From: an uncultured Lachnospiraceae bacterium
GTDB lineage: Bacteria; Bacillota; Clostridia; Lachnospirales; Lachnospiraceae
NCBI GenBank assembly: GCA_910586255.1
Contig: CAJUHR010000021.1
Location: 1 to 64,000, forward strand
Direction of reading: 5' to 3'
DNA: 64,000 nt
Numbering within the stretch: the first letter of the stretch is position 1; every line of letters starts with the position of its first letter. This document shows, piece after piece, positions 15,167 to 23,142 of this stretch. Under the pieces are notes generated by a model, which was not told where the DNA came from, ran no database searches, and saw only the letters and a program-made list of their open reading frames with translations. The position numbers were made by a program, and so were the translations under genes.

Positions 15167-15796
15167 ATGCAAAGAATTAAGACAATATTTATTACGATTT
15201 GGAGTGTGCTGTTTAGCTGGCTTGGAATCCTTGCCCTGCCGGTAGTGCTGCTGGTAGTGGGCAATATTACGGACTACATAACCGGGATCCTGGCATCCAA
15301 ATACCGGGAGGAGCAGGATGGGGCGGGAAGGATATATTATGTTACCGCAGGATTTCGGAAATATCCGGATATGGCAGCCAGCATAAAAGATCATTCCCTA
15401 TACCTAAGGCAGGCCATGGATGGGATGCGGCTGCGGTATGATGGGTTGGTCGGGGAGCGGGATTACCGCCAGGCAGCCATTATCATAAGATATGGCAGTT
15501 ATGCTACGGATGTAGAATATGTAAACAAACTTTGTCAGATCATTCAGAAATGGAACCTGACAGAGTATGATAAGGAGATTAAAACCATGAGAATTTGTTT
15601 AGATGCCGGTCATTACGGCAAATATAATCAAAGCCCGGCAGACAGCTGGTATTATGAATCCGATATGGTATGGAAGATTCACCTTTTGCAGAAAAAGTAT
15701 TTGGAAGAGTATGGGGTGGAGGTGGTGACCACCCGGCCTGAACAGACAGAGGATCGCGGCTTATATGAGCGGGGGGGCTGCTTCGGCGGGATGTGA
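15167..15796 (+). pseudogene. Fused holin / endolysin 5' part, frameshifted
   Basis: The first 45 residues are a phage holin start with one membrane helix (WLGILALPVVLLVVGNITDY, then ITGILASKYR). The frame then passes directly into the end of a GH73-type glucosaminidase domain (DHSLYLRQAMDGMRLRYDGL) and the start of an N-acetylmuramoyl-L-alanine amidase (MRICLDAGHYGKYN). A deletion has thus joined the holin to the lysin. At 15771-15777 a run of seven G shifts the frame, giving ERGGCFGGM-stop in place of ERGAASAGCDLF. The remaining amidase continues in the 15765-16529 frame. It could be decay, a phase-variable tract or a read error. Confidence 0.75.
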
Positions 15797-16529
15797 TTTG
15801 TTTATTTCCAATCATTCCAATGCGGCTGACAAAGAATACATTGATTACCCGATAGCATACTGTGCTATCAATGGCAGGACAGATGGGAATGGACAGGCTC
15901 TGGCCCAGTGTATTGATCAGGTGATGGGGACTGCCCAAAAGGCGCGGATTGAACACCGGAAAGGCAGTCATGGCGACTATTATGGGGTAGTGCGCGGAGC
16001 TACGGCAGTGGGAACTCCGGGACTTATTTTGGAACATTCCTTCCACACCAACTCCAAAGCTACGGCATGGCTGTTGAATGAAGAAAATTTAGATATACTG
16101 GCAAAAGCAGAGGTGGAAACTATTGTATCCCACTATGGCCTGAAAAAAGAAAAGAAATCTGGATGGATACACGAGGATGATGGCGAACGTTTTTATCTGG
16201 GTGACACTGGCAGCTATGTGGTAAATGACTGGTACAAAGATAATGGCAAATGGTATTGGTTCGATGGTGCTGGCCACATGGTCACTGACACTTGGTATCA
16301 ATACGCAGGCGCCTGGTATTACCTGGGGCAGGATGGGGCTATGGCCAAGGGCCTGCAGTCTGTAGATGGTAAGTGGTACTACCTGGATCAGGATGGCCGG
16401 ATGGCCACAGAGCCGGTGTTGTTGGTGCCAGATAGGGACGGGGCACTACAATATCCGGGATTAATTTGGATGACATTAATACAGCGGCAGGATGGTCAGA
16501 TATCCTGCCGCTGTGGCATATTATTATGA
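15765..16529 (+). pseudogene. Endolysin 3' part: amidase with choline/glucan-binding-type repeats
   Basis: Continues the amidase_3 fold from AASAGCDLFISNHSNA through the GLILEHSFHTNSKATAWL segment with the zinc-region Glu and His. At least three aromatic cell-wall-binding repeats follow (VVNDWYKDNGKWYWFDGAGH, TDTWYQYAGAWYYLGQDGA, LQSVDGKWYYLDQDGRMA). The last residues translate through a hairpin at 16481-16514, so the original stop has probably been lost. The frame is reached only if one G is removed from the seven-G run at 15771-15777. No ribosome site for independent translation is visible. Confidence 0.75.
16481..16514 (+). terminator. Hairpin at the end of the endolysin frame
   Basis: ACAGCGGCAGGAT and ATCCTGCCGCTGT, thirteen-base perfect arms with a short loop. 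The following bases are AT-rich but not a T run. Confidence 0.65.
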
Positions 16530-16722
16530 CATCGGGGCTATAATTAATATATTTTTCGTATCATTTATGATATGGACCTCCTGGGTGATTTCGTGTTGCA
16601 TACCTATGCAACATGCTGCGATTTAAACATGATTTTTCTTGTTTTGCGATATGATACAAAGAGCAAAATGCCTCAACCACGCCGTTTATTGTAATTGCTT
16701 TATTTGCTGTATTTTGTTATTA

Positions 16723-16746
16723 CGGGTTCGAGTCCCGTCTGTCGCT
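16723..16746 (+). repeat. attR core of element 1 / junction with element 2
   Basis: Identical to the tRNA-Gly 3' end at 10682-10705. The about 115 bases after it are also clearly homologous to those after attL (10706-10840), so this is at once attR of element 1 and attL of element 2. Confidence 0.85.
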
Positions 16747-16854
16747 TTTTAAAATTTTTAGGTTTTATGCGGGTTTCCGGAGTTGGAGGATCCGCATTTT
16801 ATTTACATAAATAGAATTGCTGAAAATTTTTACTGGAAGTTTTCTGTTTATCAG

Positions 16855-16965
16855 CCGTTTCTACGATTCATAAAGCAGCTTGCCGTGTAAAACTGGATCA
16901 GGGCTTTGGGACTGTTTCCCAGATAGAGGAGATCAGGGCGGCATTGGGGCGGTTTTTACGTTTTG
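16855..16965 (-). pseudogene. Integrase remnant of element 2
   Basis: Matches the 3' part of the element 1 integrase gene (10817-10966), with about 60 bases missing at the gene end and a junction at GCATTGGGGCGGTTTTTAC. The left part of this junction equals position about 10965 and the right part equals about 12206. So about 1.24 kb, nearly the whole integrase, was lost between short GGGG-containing matches. Element 2 cannot excise by itself. Confidence 0.7.
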
Positions 16966-16977
16966 GATAAAGCGGAT

Positions 16978-17529
16978 CTACAAATCCAGGCTTGGAAAAT
17001 TAATCCACAGATCGTCATAAATGTTGACCTTTATGTTATCTTGAAAGGAGTAGGCTTTGGCGCCAAAGTCCTTTTGCTCCAGATAATATACAAAGACAGT
17101 TTTATTGCGGGGATCAACAATCCAGTATTCTCTTACACCTGCGTTAGCATACAGATTTAATTTATAAATCATGTCATGGCCGGGATTGCCCGGAGAAATA
17201 ATCTCTATAATCCAGTCTGGTGCTCCAACACAGCCCCGATCTGTCAGTTTGTTAGGGTCGCAGATCACGCTGATGTCCGGTTCTACCACAGTCTTGTCAT
17301 TGTCCTTAAAAAGCTTTACAGCGAATGGAGCCGGATAGATACGGCATGCTCCATGGTTGGATTTCAGATAACTGTGAATAACAGCATGCAGCTCGCTCAA
17401 TATCGTTTGGTGTATCCGGTTTGGTGCAGCCTGATAATAGATCCGTCCATCAATCAGCTCTGCCCGGACATCTTCTGGAAGATTATAATAATCTGTTTCT
17501 GTATAGATTTTTTCTTGCGGTAGTGACAT
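16978..17529 (-). CDS. Uma2 family (DUF820) endonuclease-like protein
   Basis: A 183-residue relative of the protein at 13706-14248. It has the same marks: RAELIDGRIYYQAAPNRIHQ, VVEPDISVICDPNK with the active-site Asp, GAPDWIIEIISPGNPGHD with Glu, and GVREYWIVDPRNKTVFVYY. The two copies are clearly diverged in their first third, so they are not a recent duplication. AAAGGAGGTC precedes the ATG. The frame is intact although its neighbours are decaying, which may mean it is still under selection. Confidence 0.85.
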   Translation of the reverse strand: MSLPQEKIYTETDYYNLPEDVRAELIDGRIYYQAAPNRIHQTILSELHAVIHSYLKSNHGACRIYPAPFAVKLFKDNDKTVVEPDISVICDPNKLTDRGCVGAPDWIIEIISPGNPGHDMIYKLNLYANAGVREYWIVDPRNKTVFVYYLEQKDFGAKAYSFQDNIKVNIYDDLWINFPSLDL

Positions 17530-17627
17530 AAATGACCTCCTTTAGTTTAATTCTCCTCCGCTTTCCTCAGTACCTTTTCCAAAATTCCTTTCTTAATCAT
17601 TTATAAATTTTACTCTTCATGATTTCC

Positions 17628-18062
17628 CTATTTATTTAATCTTAATTCTATTAGTCGTTGCTCATATCCTAACAATCTGGATAATTGTTCTGTGTTATAT
17701 CCTTGATATTCAATTAGCATATTGTCACCAACGAGCAAATCCATAGCAAAGGTATCGTCTTCTTTTTCATATCGATTTGTATTAAGCATAGTTCTGCTAT
17801 CCATGAAAATAGTATTTGCATTTTTATGAAGAAACATGTGTCCCATTTCGTGAGCTCATTCAAATGTCCGCTCTGTTTTGGATAGGTTTTCGTTGATATA
17901 AATAATGTTATTGCGCTGAAAATATTAGTAAAGGGCTTTAGTATCAATTAGTGGGACAAATAGCAATATTACATTCAATCCTTGGATAATTTCAAACGGA
18001 TTACGATTCTGGAATTTTTTGGCCAACTCGTCAGCCTGTTTTTTGATATCCATAAGCATCAT
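17628..18062 (-). pseudogene. ImmA/IrrE metallopeptidase with two in-frame stops
   Basis: Read in a single frame from the ATG at 18062, the protein starts MMLMDIKKQADELAKKFQNR and continues NPFEIIQGLNVILLFVPL. It then meets TAA after DTKALY, resumes YFQRNNIIYINENLSKTERT, meets TGA after TFE, and resumes AHEMGHMFLHKNANTIFMDS with the HExxH zinc motif and the EDDTFAMDLLV helix. Both stops are one base from a sense codon (CAA, CGA or TGG). The start ATGATGA overlaps the stop of the XRE gene, so the pair was a coupled repressor-protease operon. Only the last 73 residues form an open frame. Confidence 0.8.
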
Positions 18063-18493
18063 CCCTTTTTATACTTCTTTGGAGTGTACTTTTCCTTGTT
18101 CTTTTTCTTTGCCAGCTCCATGCCGATCTGCATAGCCGATAGAATGGACTCAACGGCCTCTGGGCTGGCTGGCTTCCCATCAAACATCAGGCCTTCCTGG
18201 GATATGAGCTGCTCCCGGGTTTGGTCAAGAATTTTTTCTATGTCGCGTTCATCACGAGAGGTTAAAGCGCCTAGGGGCTTCTCTTCTATTAGGTCAGAAC
18301 GATTACAATGGAATAGGTCACACATAGCATCAAACTTATCCATTCGCGGTGTTTTTATTCCATTGCACCAGTTATACACAGAAGTAGTGCCAACACCTAA
18401 TTTTTTAGCTAATTCAATTTGTGTCATCTCAAATTTGGCTAAATAAAATCTAAGCCTTTTTGAAAACACAGTATTAAATTCTTGTTCCGGCAT
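18059..18493 (-). CDS. XRE family transcriptional regulator (element 2 repressor)
   Basis: A 144-residue repressor. The N-terminal HTH (residues about 12-65) reads MTQIELAKKLGVGTTSVYNW and CNGIKTPRMDKFDAMCDLF. A charged C-terminal segment runs through SPEAVESILSAMQIGMELAK to a Lys-rich tail. AGAGGAAG precedes the ATG. Its stop overlaps the start of the broken ImmA gene. Two CACTAAAAGTG palindromes upstream are its likely operators. It is not close in sequence to the element 1 repressor, so the two elements should have different immunity. Confidence 0.88.
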   Translation of the reverse strand: MPEQEFNTVFSKRLRFYLAKFEMTQIELAKKLGVGTTSVYNWCNGIKTPRMDKFDAMCDLFHCNRSDLIEEKPLGALTSRDERDIEKILDQTREQLISQEGLMFDGKPASPEAVESILSAMQIGMELAKKKNKEKYTPKKYKKG

Positions 18494-18527
18494 TTTATCT
18501 TCCTCTTTTCTTCTTGTATTGATAATA

Positions 18528-18580
18528 CACTAAAAGTGAAAAAGATGCAATATAAAAGTGGGAAAAATTCACTAAAAGTG
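18528..18580. promoter_or_regulatory. Paired operators of the element 2 repressor
   Basis: CACTAAAAGTG occurs at 18528-18538 and 18570-18580, with a half-like AAAAGTG between (about 18554). These palindromes differ from the CACAAAAyGTG sites of element 1. Confidence 0.65.
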
Positions 18581-18627
18581 TTGATATACTTAAAGTTATA
18601 TCGAAAATATGGGAAGGTGAGGGTGAG

Positions 18628-18786
18628 ATGGCAGCAGAACTGGAGCACATTGACAACGAAGGAGGTGAGGAGATAACGATAAAAAATAACATTCCGGCTT
18701 CCCACAGGAAAACGGGAGAGCCTGCCTTTCTCGATAGGCTTTTCAGAGTTCTGAATTTTCCTGAGGATTTCCAGCATCTCATTTAA
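18628..18786 (+). CDS. Short rightward frame after the element 2 operators
   Basis: A 52-residue frame, MAAELEHIDNEGGEEITIKN to a TAA at about 18786, with GGTGAG in front of the ATG. It sits where the early rightward phage gene should be. The first 15-20 residues look natural. The rest reads antisense through the end of the next minus-strand gene, so the original gene was probably cut by the rearrangement near 18690. Confidence 0.3.
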   Translation: MAAELEHIDNEGGEEITIKNNIPASHRKTGEPAFLDRLFRVLNFPEDFQHLI

Positions 18787-19170
18787 TGTTACCTGGTCAT
18801 CAACGGGCTTTGACTGAATCAGCGCCTCTAGTTCTGTAAGGGAGGGACTGCTGTGGAATGTGAACTGATTTCCAGATATTCCTGAACCAACAACAGAATT
18901 CTCAAAAGTAGAGTTGTTGAAATTAAAAGTGGAATTCGGAGCTGCAGTGGTTTCGGGAATAAATCCATTTGTCACAAAAGTTTCGCCTTTTTCGGTGAGG
19001 GAAAGATGATATGCACCAATACCTTTTATAGGCTGAAGAATATACCCTTCTGACTCAAGTGCAGACAAATCAAACTTATTTACACTTGAGGCTGAGATAC
19101 CGAGAGATGAAGAATTATTTTGTTCATACTCATAGATTTGTCTTAAAAGCTGAGTTCTGGATTGTTTCAT
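18690..19170 (-). pseudogene. Winged-helix-like protein with central linker, 3' truncated
   Basis: The open frame runs to 18439 (243 aa), but only about the first 155 residues look natural. They comprise an N-terminal helical DNA-binding-like part (QLLRQIYEYEQNNSSSLGIS, ALESEGYILQPIKGIGAYHL), an Asn/Ser-rich linker (NSTFNFNNSTFENSVVGSGI) and a helix (DQVTLNEMLEILRKIQNSEK). After GRLSRF the frame crosses the operator region of element 2 and runs antisense into the XRE start, which no real gene would do. It was cut by the same rearrangement that truncated the rightward frame. The family is not recognised. Confidence 0.5.
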
Positions 19171-19545
19171 GTAGGTTTTTCTTTCATAATATTTCAGAAT
19201 GGCGGTGCTGATATGGGGATTATAGCATGAAATAGAGGGATTTTCCAGACAGGAGGGGTGATCTAAGACGGGAAGCGGCTTTGTTTTACACCATCAATAC
19301 GTATTATTTGCATCCCCGAGTGTAATCGCAATGATTTCATCCGGGAATACAAACAAGGTTTTGAAGTATTGTTTAAAGCCTGGTGTACAGATGAGAGTGG
19401 CGTCCCTTAGAATCCGACAAAGGAGTTTAGAAAGACCAACTATTAAAAGTCAAGTAGATAATTGAAAAAATCAAAAGAAATTTTATAGAAAAAAGAGTAC
19501 GACAACAAGACCTGCTGTCAGGCAGGCTGGAAAGGGAGGTAAATT
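19171..19545. other. Non-coding or decayed region
   Basis: No intact gene. On the minus strand, about 19300-19430 reads LICTPGFKQYFKTLFVFPDE followed by IIAITLGDANNTY and a stop, which resembles the tail of a lost protein. Nothing else is recognised. Confidence 0.4.
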
Positions 19546-19862
19546 ATGATGAAAAAACAGAACAATGGACAGGCTTTTCTTGAAAATGCAAACGAAGCAG
19601 CATCAAAGATTAGAGACATTTATCATATATTTGGTGGTTATGGCAAAGAAAACAGTCCAAAAGATGGTTACTTGGTAAGGTGTATGATTGTGTAGCGGAG
19701 ATGATTTCAGTATATCTTGAACCAATTACAAGGAAAGAACTACATAGTGGTGATCTTAATGACATAACATGGGAAGCAATGCACATGGATAAGGAAGGAA
19801 TAGGGATTTTATTAAGAAATATTGTGATTCGACTATATAAATGGATTGAGTGGACTGTCTGA
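19546..19862 (+). pseudogene. Small hypothetical protein, frameshifted
   Basis: AAAGGGAGG precedes ATGATG at 19546. The frame reads KKQNNGQAFLENANEAASKI, then RDIYHIFGGYGKENSPKDGY, and stops at 19693. From about 19680 another frame continues naturally: VYDCVAEMISVYLEPITRKE, then LHSGDLNDITWEAMHMDKEG, ending KWIEWTV at 19862. Together they give a helical protein of about 105 residues with no known family. A one-base change around 19675-19680 would restore it. No slippery heptamer is visible, so decay or a read error is more likely than recoding. Confidence 0.55.
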
Positions 19863-19933
19863 TATATAGACAGTCTACAACATTAGGAAGGTAGATATTA
19901 TGGCGATAGTAATTACTGTTAGTCATCTCTATT

Positions 19934-20736
19934 TTGACGCTGGACATCTTCCGCTCGGTTCGTTTTGCCCACAAACATATGATTGCCAAATTGTCCGATA
20001 CTTCGCTTAACGCATTTTACTATACACGGAAAACAGAGGCTTATGATCACTCTGCCTGGAATGGTGTCACTGTTTCCAAAGCAGTCCGGGCTGTTCCTGC
20101 CCCTTTGGAAGAACAACCGCTTTTTCTTTCCATTGATGATACTATGATCGAAAAATCCGGTAAGCATTTTGAGCTTTGTTCCAAATTGTACGATCATGCC
20201 GCCCATAATGGCTCCAATTACCTTAATGGACACTGCATGGTCAGTCTCCTGCTCTCTTTTCCGGTCTCCCTCCCGCTAAGACCGGAAAAAAGGGCCGTCC
20301 CAGACAGAAAGCGTGGGGACCGGATTTCGCCGGATGATATCATTTTGAACAAACCGGAAAACGGCGACTGGCTGATTGGCATGGTGCCGGTCATCACGAA
20401 CCTCTGCAAGGACAAAGTGGCATATGCCCTGGTTACTGCGCCAAAAACGGGAAAGGGAGCCGCCGTCTGTTTTTATGCACGGCTGATCCAAGAAGCATTT
20501 CCTTTGACTGGGAGAACAGCGCAATGACTTTGCTTCCTTATAGTAATGAAACCTTTTCCGGGTGTCAGTCTGCCAGTGCCCAGGAAACCCGTTACGAAAT
20601 CGGGCAGCAAATTCAGTCAGAAATAATTTTATGCGGTTTCGGGAAATTTCTCGAAACCATTAAAAATTGTTCTGTCCTGATAAATGTTTTAGAAAGCTAT
20701 ATTTTATCAGGATTTAAGGAATTTCAAAAGTTGTAA
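19934..20736 (+). pseudogene. DDE transposase remnant (IS4/IS701-like)
   Basis: The main frame (19934-20527) carries LFLSIDDTMIEKSGKHFELC with the first catalytic Asp and SKLYDHAAHNGSNYLNGHCM, a conserved transposase segment. It ends abruptly at about residue 195. A second frame (20524-20736) has TRYEIGQQIQSEIILCGFGK then FLETIKNCSVLINVLESYIL, which fits the C-terminal helices of the same kind of protein. The middle with the remaining catalytic residues is missing, so the element is dead. The N-terminus is also cut, and no terminal inverted repeats were found. Higher GC than its surroundings supports separate origin. Confidence 0.65.
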
Positions 20737-20847
20737 ACTGGTGTGAGGTTTAGCATATTTCAAATATAAATTTTCTTTTTAGATTCTCCAAAAACCCTTG
20801 ATTTTCTTTAAAAACAGCAATATAATAAATATCATAACAAAAATAAG

Positions 20848-20957
20848 TTCTTCGGGGCAGGGTGAGATTCCCTACCGGCGGTATAGTCCGCGAACCGCTC
20901 AGGCGGCCGATCCGGTGTGATTCCGGAACCGACAGTATAGTCTGGATGAGAGAAGAG
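20848..20957 (+). promoter_or_regulatory. FMN riboswitch (RFN element)
   Basis: The conserved RFN blocks are present in order: TTCTTCGGGGCAGGGTG, CCCTACCGGCGGTA, AGTCCGCGAACC, GATCCGGTGTGATTCCGGA, CCGACAGTATAGTCTGGATG and GAGAGAAGA closing P1. It is followed by a terminator hairpin and then the riboflavin transporter gene. FMN binding should favour premature termination and lower riboflavin uptake. Confidence 0.95.
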
Positions 20958-21009
20958 ATTGTGTAGCGGCCAGAGCCGGCTGTGGCATTTTCGGCTGAGA
21001 AAGTCTGAT

Positions 21010-21040
21010 TCCCCGGATACAGAGCATCCGGGGATTTTTA
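21010..21040 (+). terminator. Riboswitch expression-platform terminator
   Basis: TCCCCGGAT and ATCCGGGGA arms followed by TTTTTA, 50 bases after the aptamer. A further GTGTGCCC...GGGCGCAC hairpin lies at 21042-21061. Confidence 0.85.
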
Positions 21041-21139
21041 TGTGTGCCCGGCGGGCGCACATTCTTGTAAAGAAAATGCGTCTACATAATTCCTCCATAC
21101 GATGAACTTACAAGATCTGATTTTAAGGAGGAAGGAAAA

Positions 21140-21778
21140 ATGAGAGAAAAAAGACTATTGTCTACAAAGAATGTTGTTGTTATGGGAATGTTAGGTGCAT
21201 TGGCAGCGGTGCTTATGCTGTTTGAGGTTCCTCTTCCTTTTATTGCCCCCAGCTTTTACGGTCTGGATCTCAGTGAGGTCCCGATTTTGGTGGGTACATT
21301 TGCGCTGGGACCGGCGGCAGGTGTGTTGATGGAAGTGGTTAAGATTTTGATTAAGCTGGTTTTGAAGCCCACCAGCACCGGATTTGTAGGTGAATTTGCC
21401 AATCTGGTATTTGGGTGTGCCATGGTTCTGCCGGCCGGTTTGATCTATCGTTTTCACAAGACCAAGAAGGGGGCAATGACTGCTATGGCAGCAGGGACGG
21501 TAATTATGTCTCTGGTGGCCATTGTGGGGAATGCCCTGGTTATGATTCCTTTCTATTCAAAGTTTATGCCGTTAGAGAATATTCTGGCAGCAGGGGCTGC
21601 CATTAACCCGGCAGTGGGAAACGTGTGGACATTTGCAGCATTTTGTGTGGGGCCGTTTAATCTGGTCAAGGGAGTGGTAGTGTCCTTTATTACCGCACTG
21701 GTTTATAAGAGAATCAGCGTGATGATAAGGAGTATCAGTATGGAGGGGCGAAAGGAAAAGCGCCAGGTTCAGGCATAG
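21140..21778 (+). CDS. ribU: Riboflavin transporter, ECF S component
   Basis: A 212-residue, six-helix substrate-binding subunit of an energy-coupling factor transporter for riboflavin. Marks are the N-terminal VVVMGMLGALAAVLMLFEVP, the substrate loop FYGLDLSEVPILVGTFALGP, VVKILIKLVLKPTSTGFVGE and the C-terminal VKGVVVSFITALVYKRI. It needs the shared EcfAA'T module encoded elsewhere. The FMN riboswitch upstream fixes the substrate with high certainty. AAGGAGGAAGG precedes the ATG. It forms a single-gene unit. Confidence 0.95.
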   Translation: MREKRLLSTKNVVVMGMLGALAAVLMLFEVPLPFIAPSFYGLDLSEVPILVGTFALGPAAGVLMEVVKILIKLVLKPTSTGFVGEFANLVFGCAMVLPAGLIYRFHKTKKGAMTAMAAGTVIMSLVAIVGNALVMIPFYSKFMPLENILAAGAAINPAVGNVWTFAAFCVGPFNLVKGVVVSFITALVYKRISVMIRSISMEGRKEKRQVQA

Positions 21779-21841
21779 ATAAAAAATCATGATAAAATTT
21801 TGCTGGTTGCTGTGAGCGTATGTGAACAGCAATCATACAAC

Positions 21842-21932
21842 GTAACAGCTTAAGGGTTATTTGGACTGTTACCATAAAGCAGGTGCCGGGGTTGGCAGGT
21901 AAGATCATGTACTTGTCTAGTTCCGGCACTTG
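21842..21932. repeat. Two hairpins in the gap after ribU
   Basis: GTAACAG...CTGTTAC (about 21842-21871) and CAGGTGCCGG...CCGGCACTTG (21880-21932). The first includes the 13-base word GGACTGTTACCAT, also found in a hairpin at 35545-35557. They could terminate ribU or belong to a dispersed palindrome family. The rest of the 21779-22071 gap holds no gene. Confidence 0.45.
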
Positions 21933-22071
21933 TGTTATTATTAGCCATAATAAACCGTGACCGTTTAGATGCCATAGTACAGCATTGTTTCATCCAGGCA
22001 GGAGGATACCCATGTGAACGGTTAATGGGCCAATAAATATGAGGAATGAAGCGCAGAAGGGAAGCAAAGGA

Positions 22072-23121
22072 ATGGAAACAAAAATGTTTCGTATCAAGGA
22101 TGAGGAAGGGGAGGAGGGGCTTTGCCAGGCTGCCAAGATTTTGCGTCAGGGCGGGCTGGTGGCTTTTCCTACGGAAACAGTCTATGGTCTGGGGGCCAAT
22201 GCCCTGGATGAGGAGGCGGCCCGCAAGATTTACGCTGCAAAAGGGCGGCCATCAGACAATCCTCTGATTGCTCATATTTCTTCTATGGAGGAATTGAAGC
22301 CTTTAGTAACAGAGATTCCGGAAATGGGAAGAAAGCTGGCCGAAGCTTTTTGGCCGGGACCTCTTACAATGGTGTTTCCCAAAAGCAGTCAGGTGCCTCG
22401 GGGGACTACGGGAGGCTTAGATACCGTTGCCGTGCGGATGCCGGCGGAAGAGACGGCAAGACGGCTGATTGCCATGGCAGGAGTACCTGTGGCAGCGCCC
22501 AGCGCTAATCTGTCAGGAAGGCCGAGCCCCACCACAGCGCAGCATGTGTGGCAGGATATGAACGGACGGATTGATATAATACTGGACGGAGGTCCGGTGG
22601 GGATCGGTCTTGAGTCTACCATTGTGGATGTGTCCGGAGACAAGCCGGTGCTGCTGCGTCCGGGAGCTATCACCCGGAGAATGTTGGAGTCGGTGGTGGG
22701 AAATGTGGAGATTGATCCGGCAATTTTGGGAAAGCCAGAGGAAAATATCCGGCCCAAGGCTCCGGGGATGAAGTACCGCCATTATGCGCCGAAAGCAGAT
22801 TTGACTCTGGTGGAGGGGAAGGAGAGGCTGGTGGTGGAAAAGATCAATGAGCTTGTGAGAAATGAGACCGAAAAGGGAAGACGGGCCGGGATTATATGTA
22901 CGGAGGAGACAAAAAAAAGCTACGCTCAGGGAATTTTGCGCAGTGTGGGAAAAAGAAGCAGTCAGGAAACCATTGCCCATAACCTGTTTGCGGTTTTGCG
23001 GGAGTTTGATGATTTGCAGGTGGATTGTATTTATTCGGAAAGCTTTTCCAGGGATGATCTGGGATATGCGATTATGAACCGTTTGACCAAGGCGTCAGGA
23101 TATCGGACCATTTATGTGTGA
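22072..23121 (+). CDS. ywlC: L-threonylcarbamoyladenylate synthase (Sua5/YwlC type)
   Basis: A 349-residue enzyme that makes threonylcarbamoyl-AMP from Thr, bicarbonate and ATP for the t6A37 tRNA modification. The YrdC domain shows KILRQGGLVAFPTETVYGLG, KGRPSDNPLIAH, WPGPLTMVFPKS and VAAPSANLSGRPSPT. The Sua5-specific C-terminal domain starts after RPKAPGMKYRHYAPKADLTL. The ATG at 22072 has AAGGGAAG at a good distance; a further in-frame ATG 33 bases upstream lacks a site. It heads a run of housekeeping genes to 26.3 kb. Confidence 0.93.
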   Translation: METKMFRIKDEEGEEGLCQAAKILRQGGLVAFPTETVYGLGANALDEEAARKIYAAKGRPSDNPLIAHISSMEELKPLVTEIPEMGRKLAEAFWPGPLTMVFPKSSQVPRGTTGGLDTVAVRMPAEETARRLIAMAGVPVAAPSANLSGRPSPTTAQHVWQDMNGRIDIILDGGPVGIGLESTIVDVSGDKPVLLRPGAITRRMLESVVGNVEIDPAILGKPEENIRPKAPGMKYRHYAPKADLTLVEGKERLVVEKINELVRNETEKGRRAGIICTEETKKSYAQGILRSVGKRSSQETIAHNLFAVLREFDDLQVDCIYSESFSRDDLGYAIMNRLTKASGYRTIYV

Positions 23122-23142
23122 AGGCAAGGAGGGAGGACTAAA

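Larger units (their letters stand above)
10706..16746. mobile_element. Integrative element 1 (phage-derived, about 6 kb) in tRNA-Gly
   Basis: Bounded by the 24-base att repeats. It holds, from left to right, a tyrosine integrase, an AIM24 protein, two ImmA-like proteins, a Uma2 protein, divergent XRE regulators with operators, a CD1375-like small protein and a broken holin-endolysin. Capsid, packaging and replication genes are absent, so this is a prophage remnant or a satellite. The DNA just beyond attR repeats the integrase 3' end, showing a second related element in tandem. Confidence 0.8.
16747..19200. mobile_element. Integrative element 2, degraded tandem copy
   Basis: After the shared att core the sequence parallels element 1: integrase 3' remnant, Uma2, ImmA, XRE repressor, operators. 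Here the integrase is deleted, ImmA has two stops and the XRE region is joined to unrelated genes. No third copy of the att core is seen further right, so the outer boundary is lost; 19200 is a rough limit. Confidence 0.65.

Noticed and set aside
17714..17947. 77-residue minus frame over the broken ImmA gene
   Set aside because: It reads the wrong frame; the frame with the HEMGH zinc motif and family N-terminus is the real, interrupted one.
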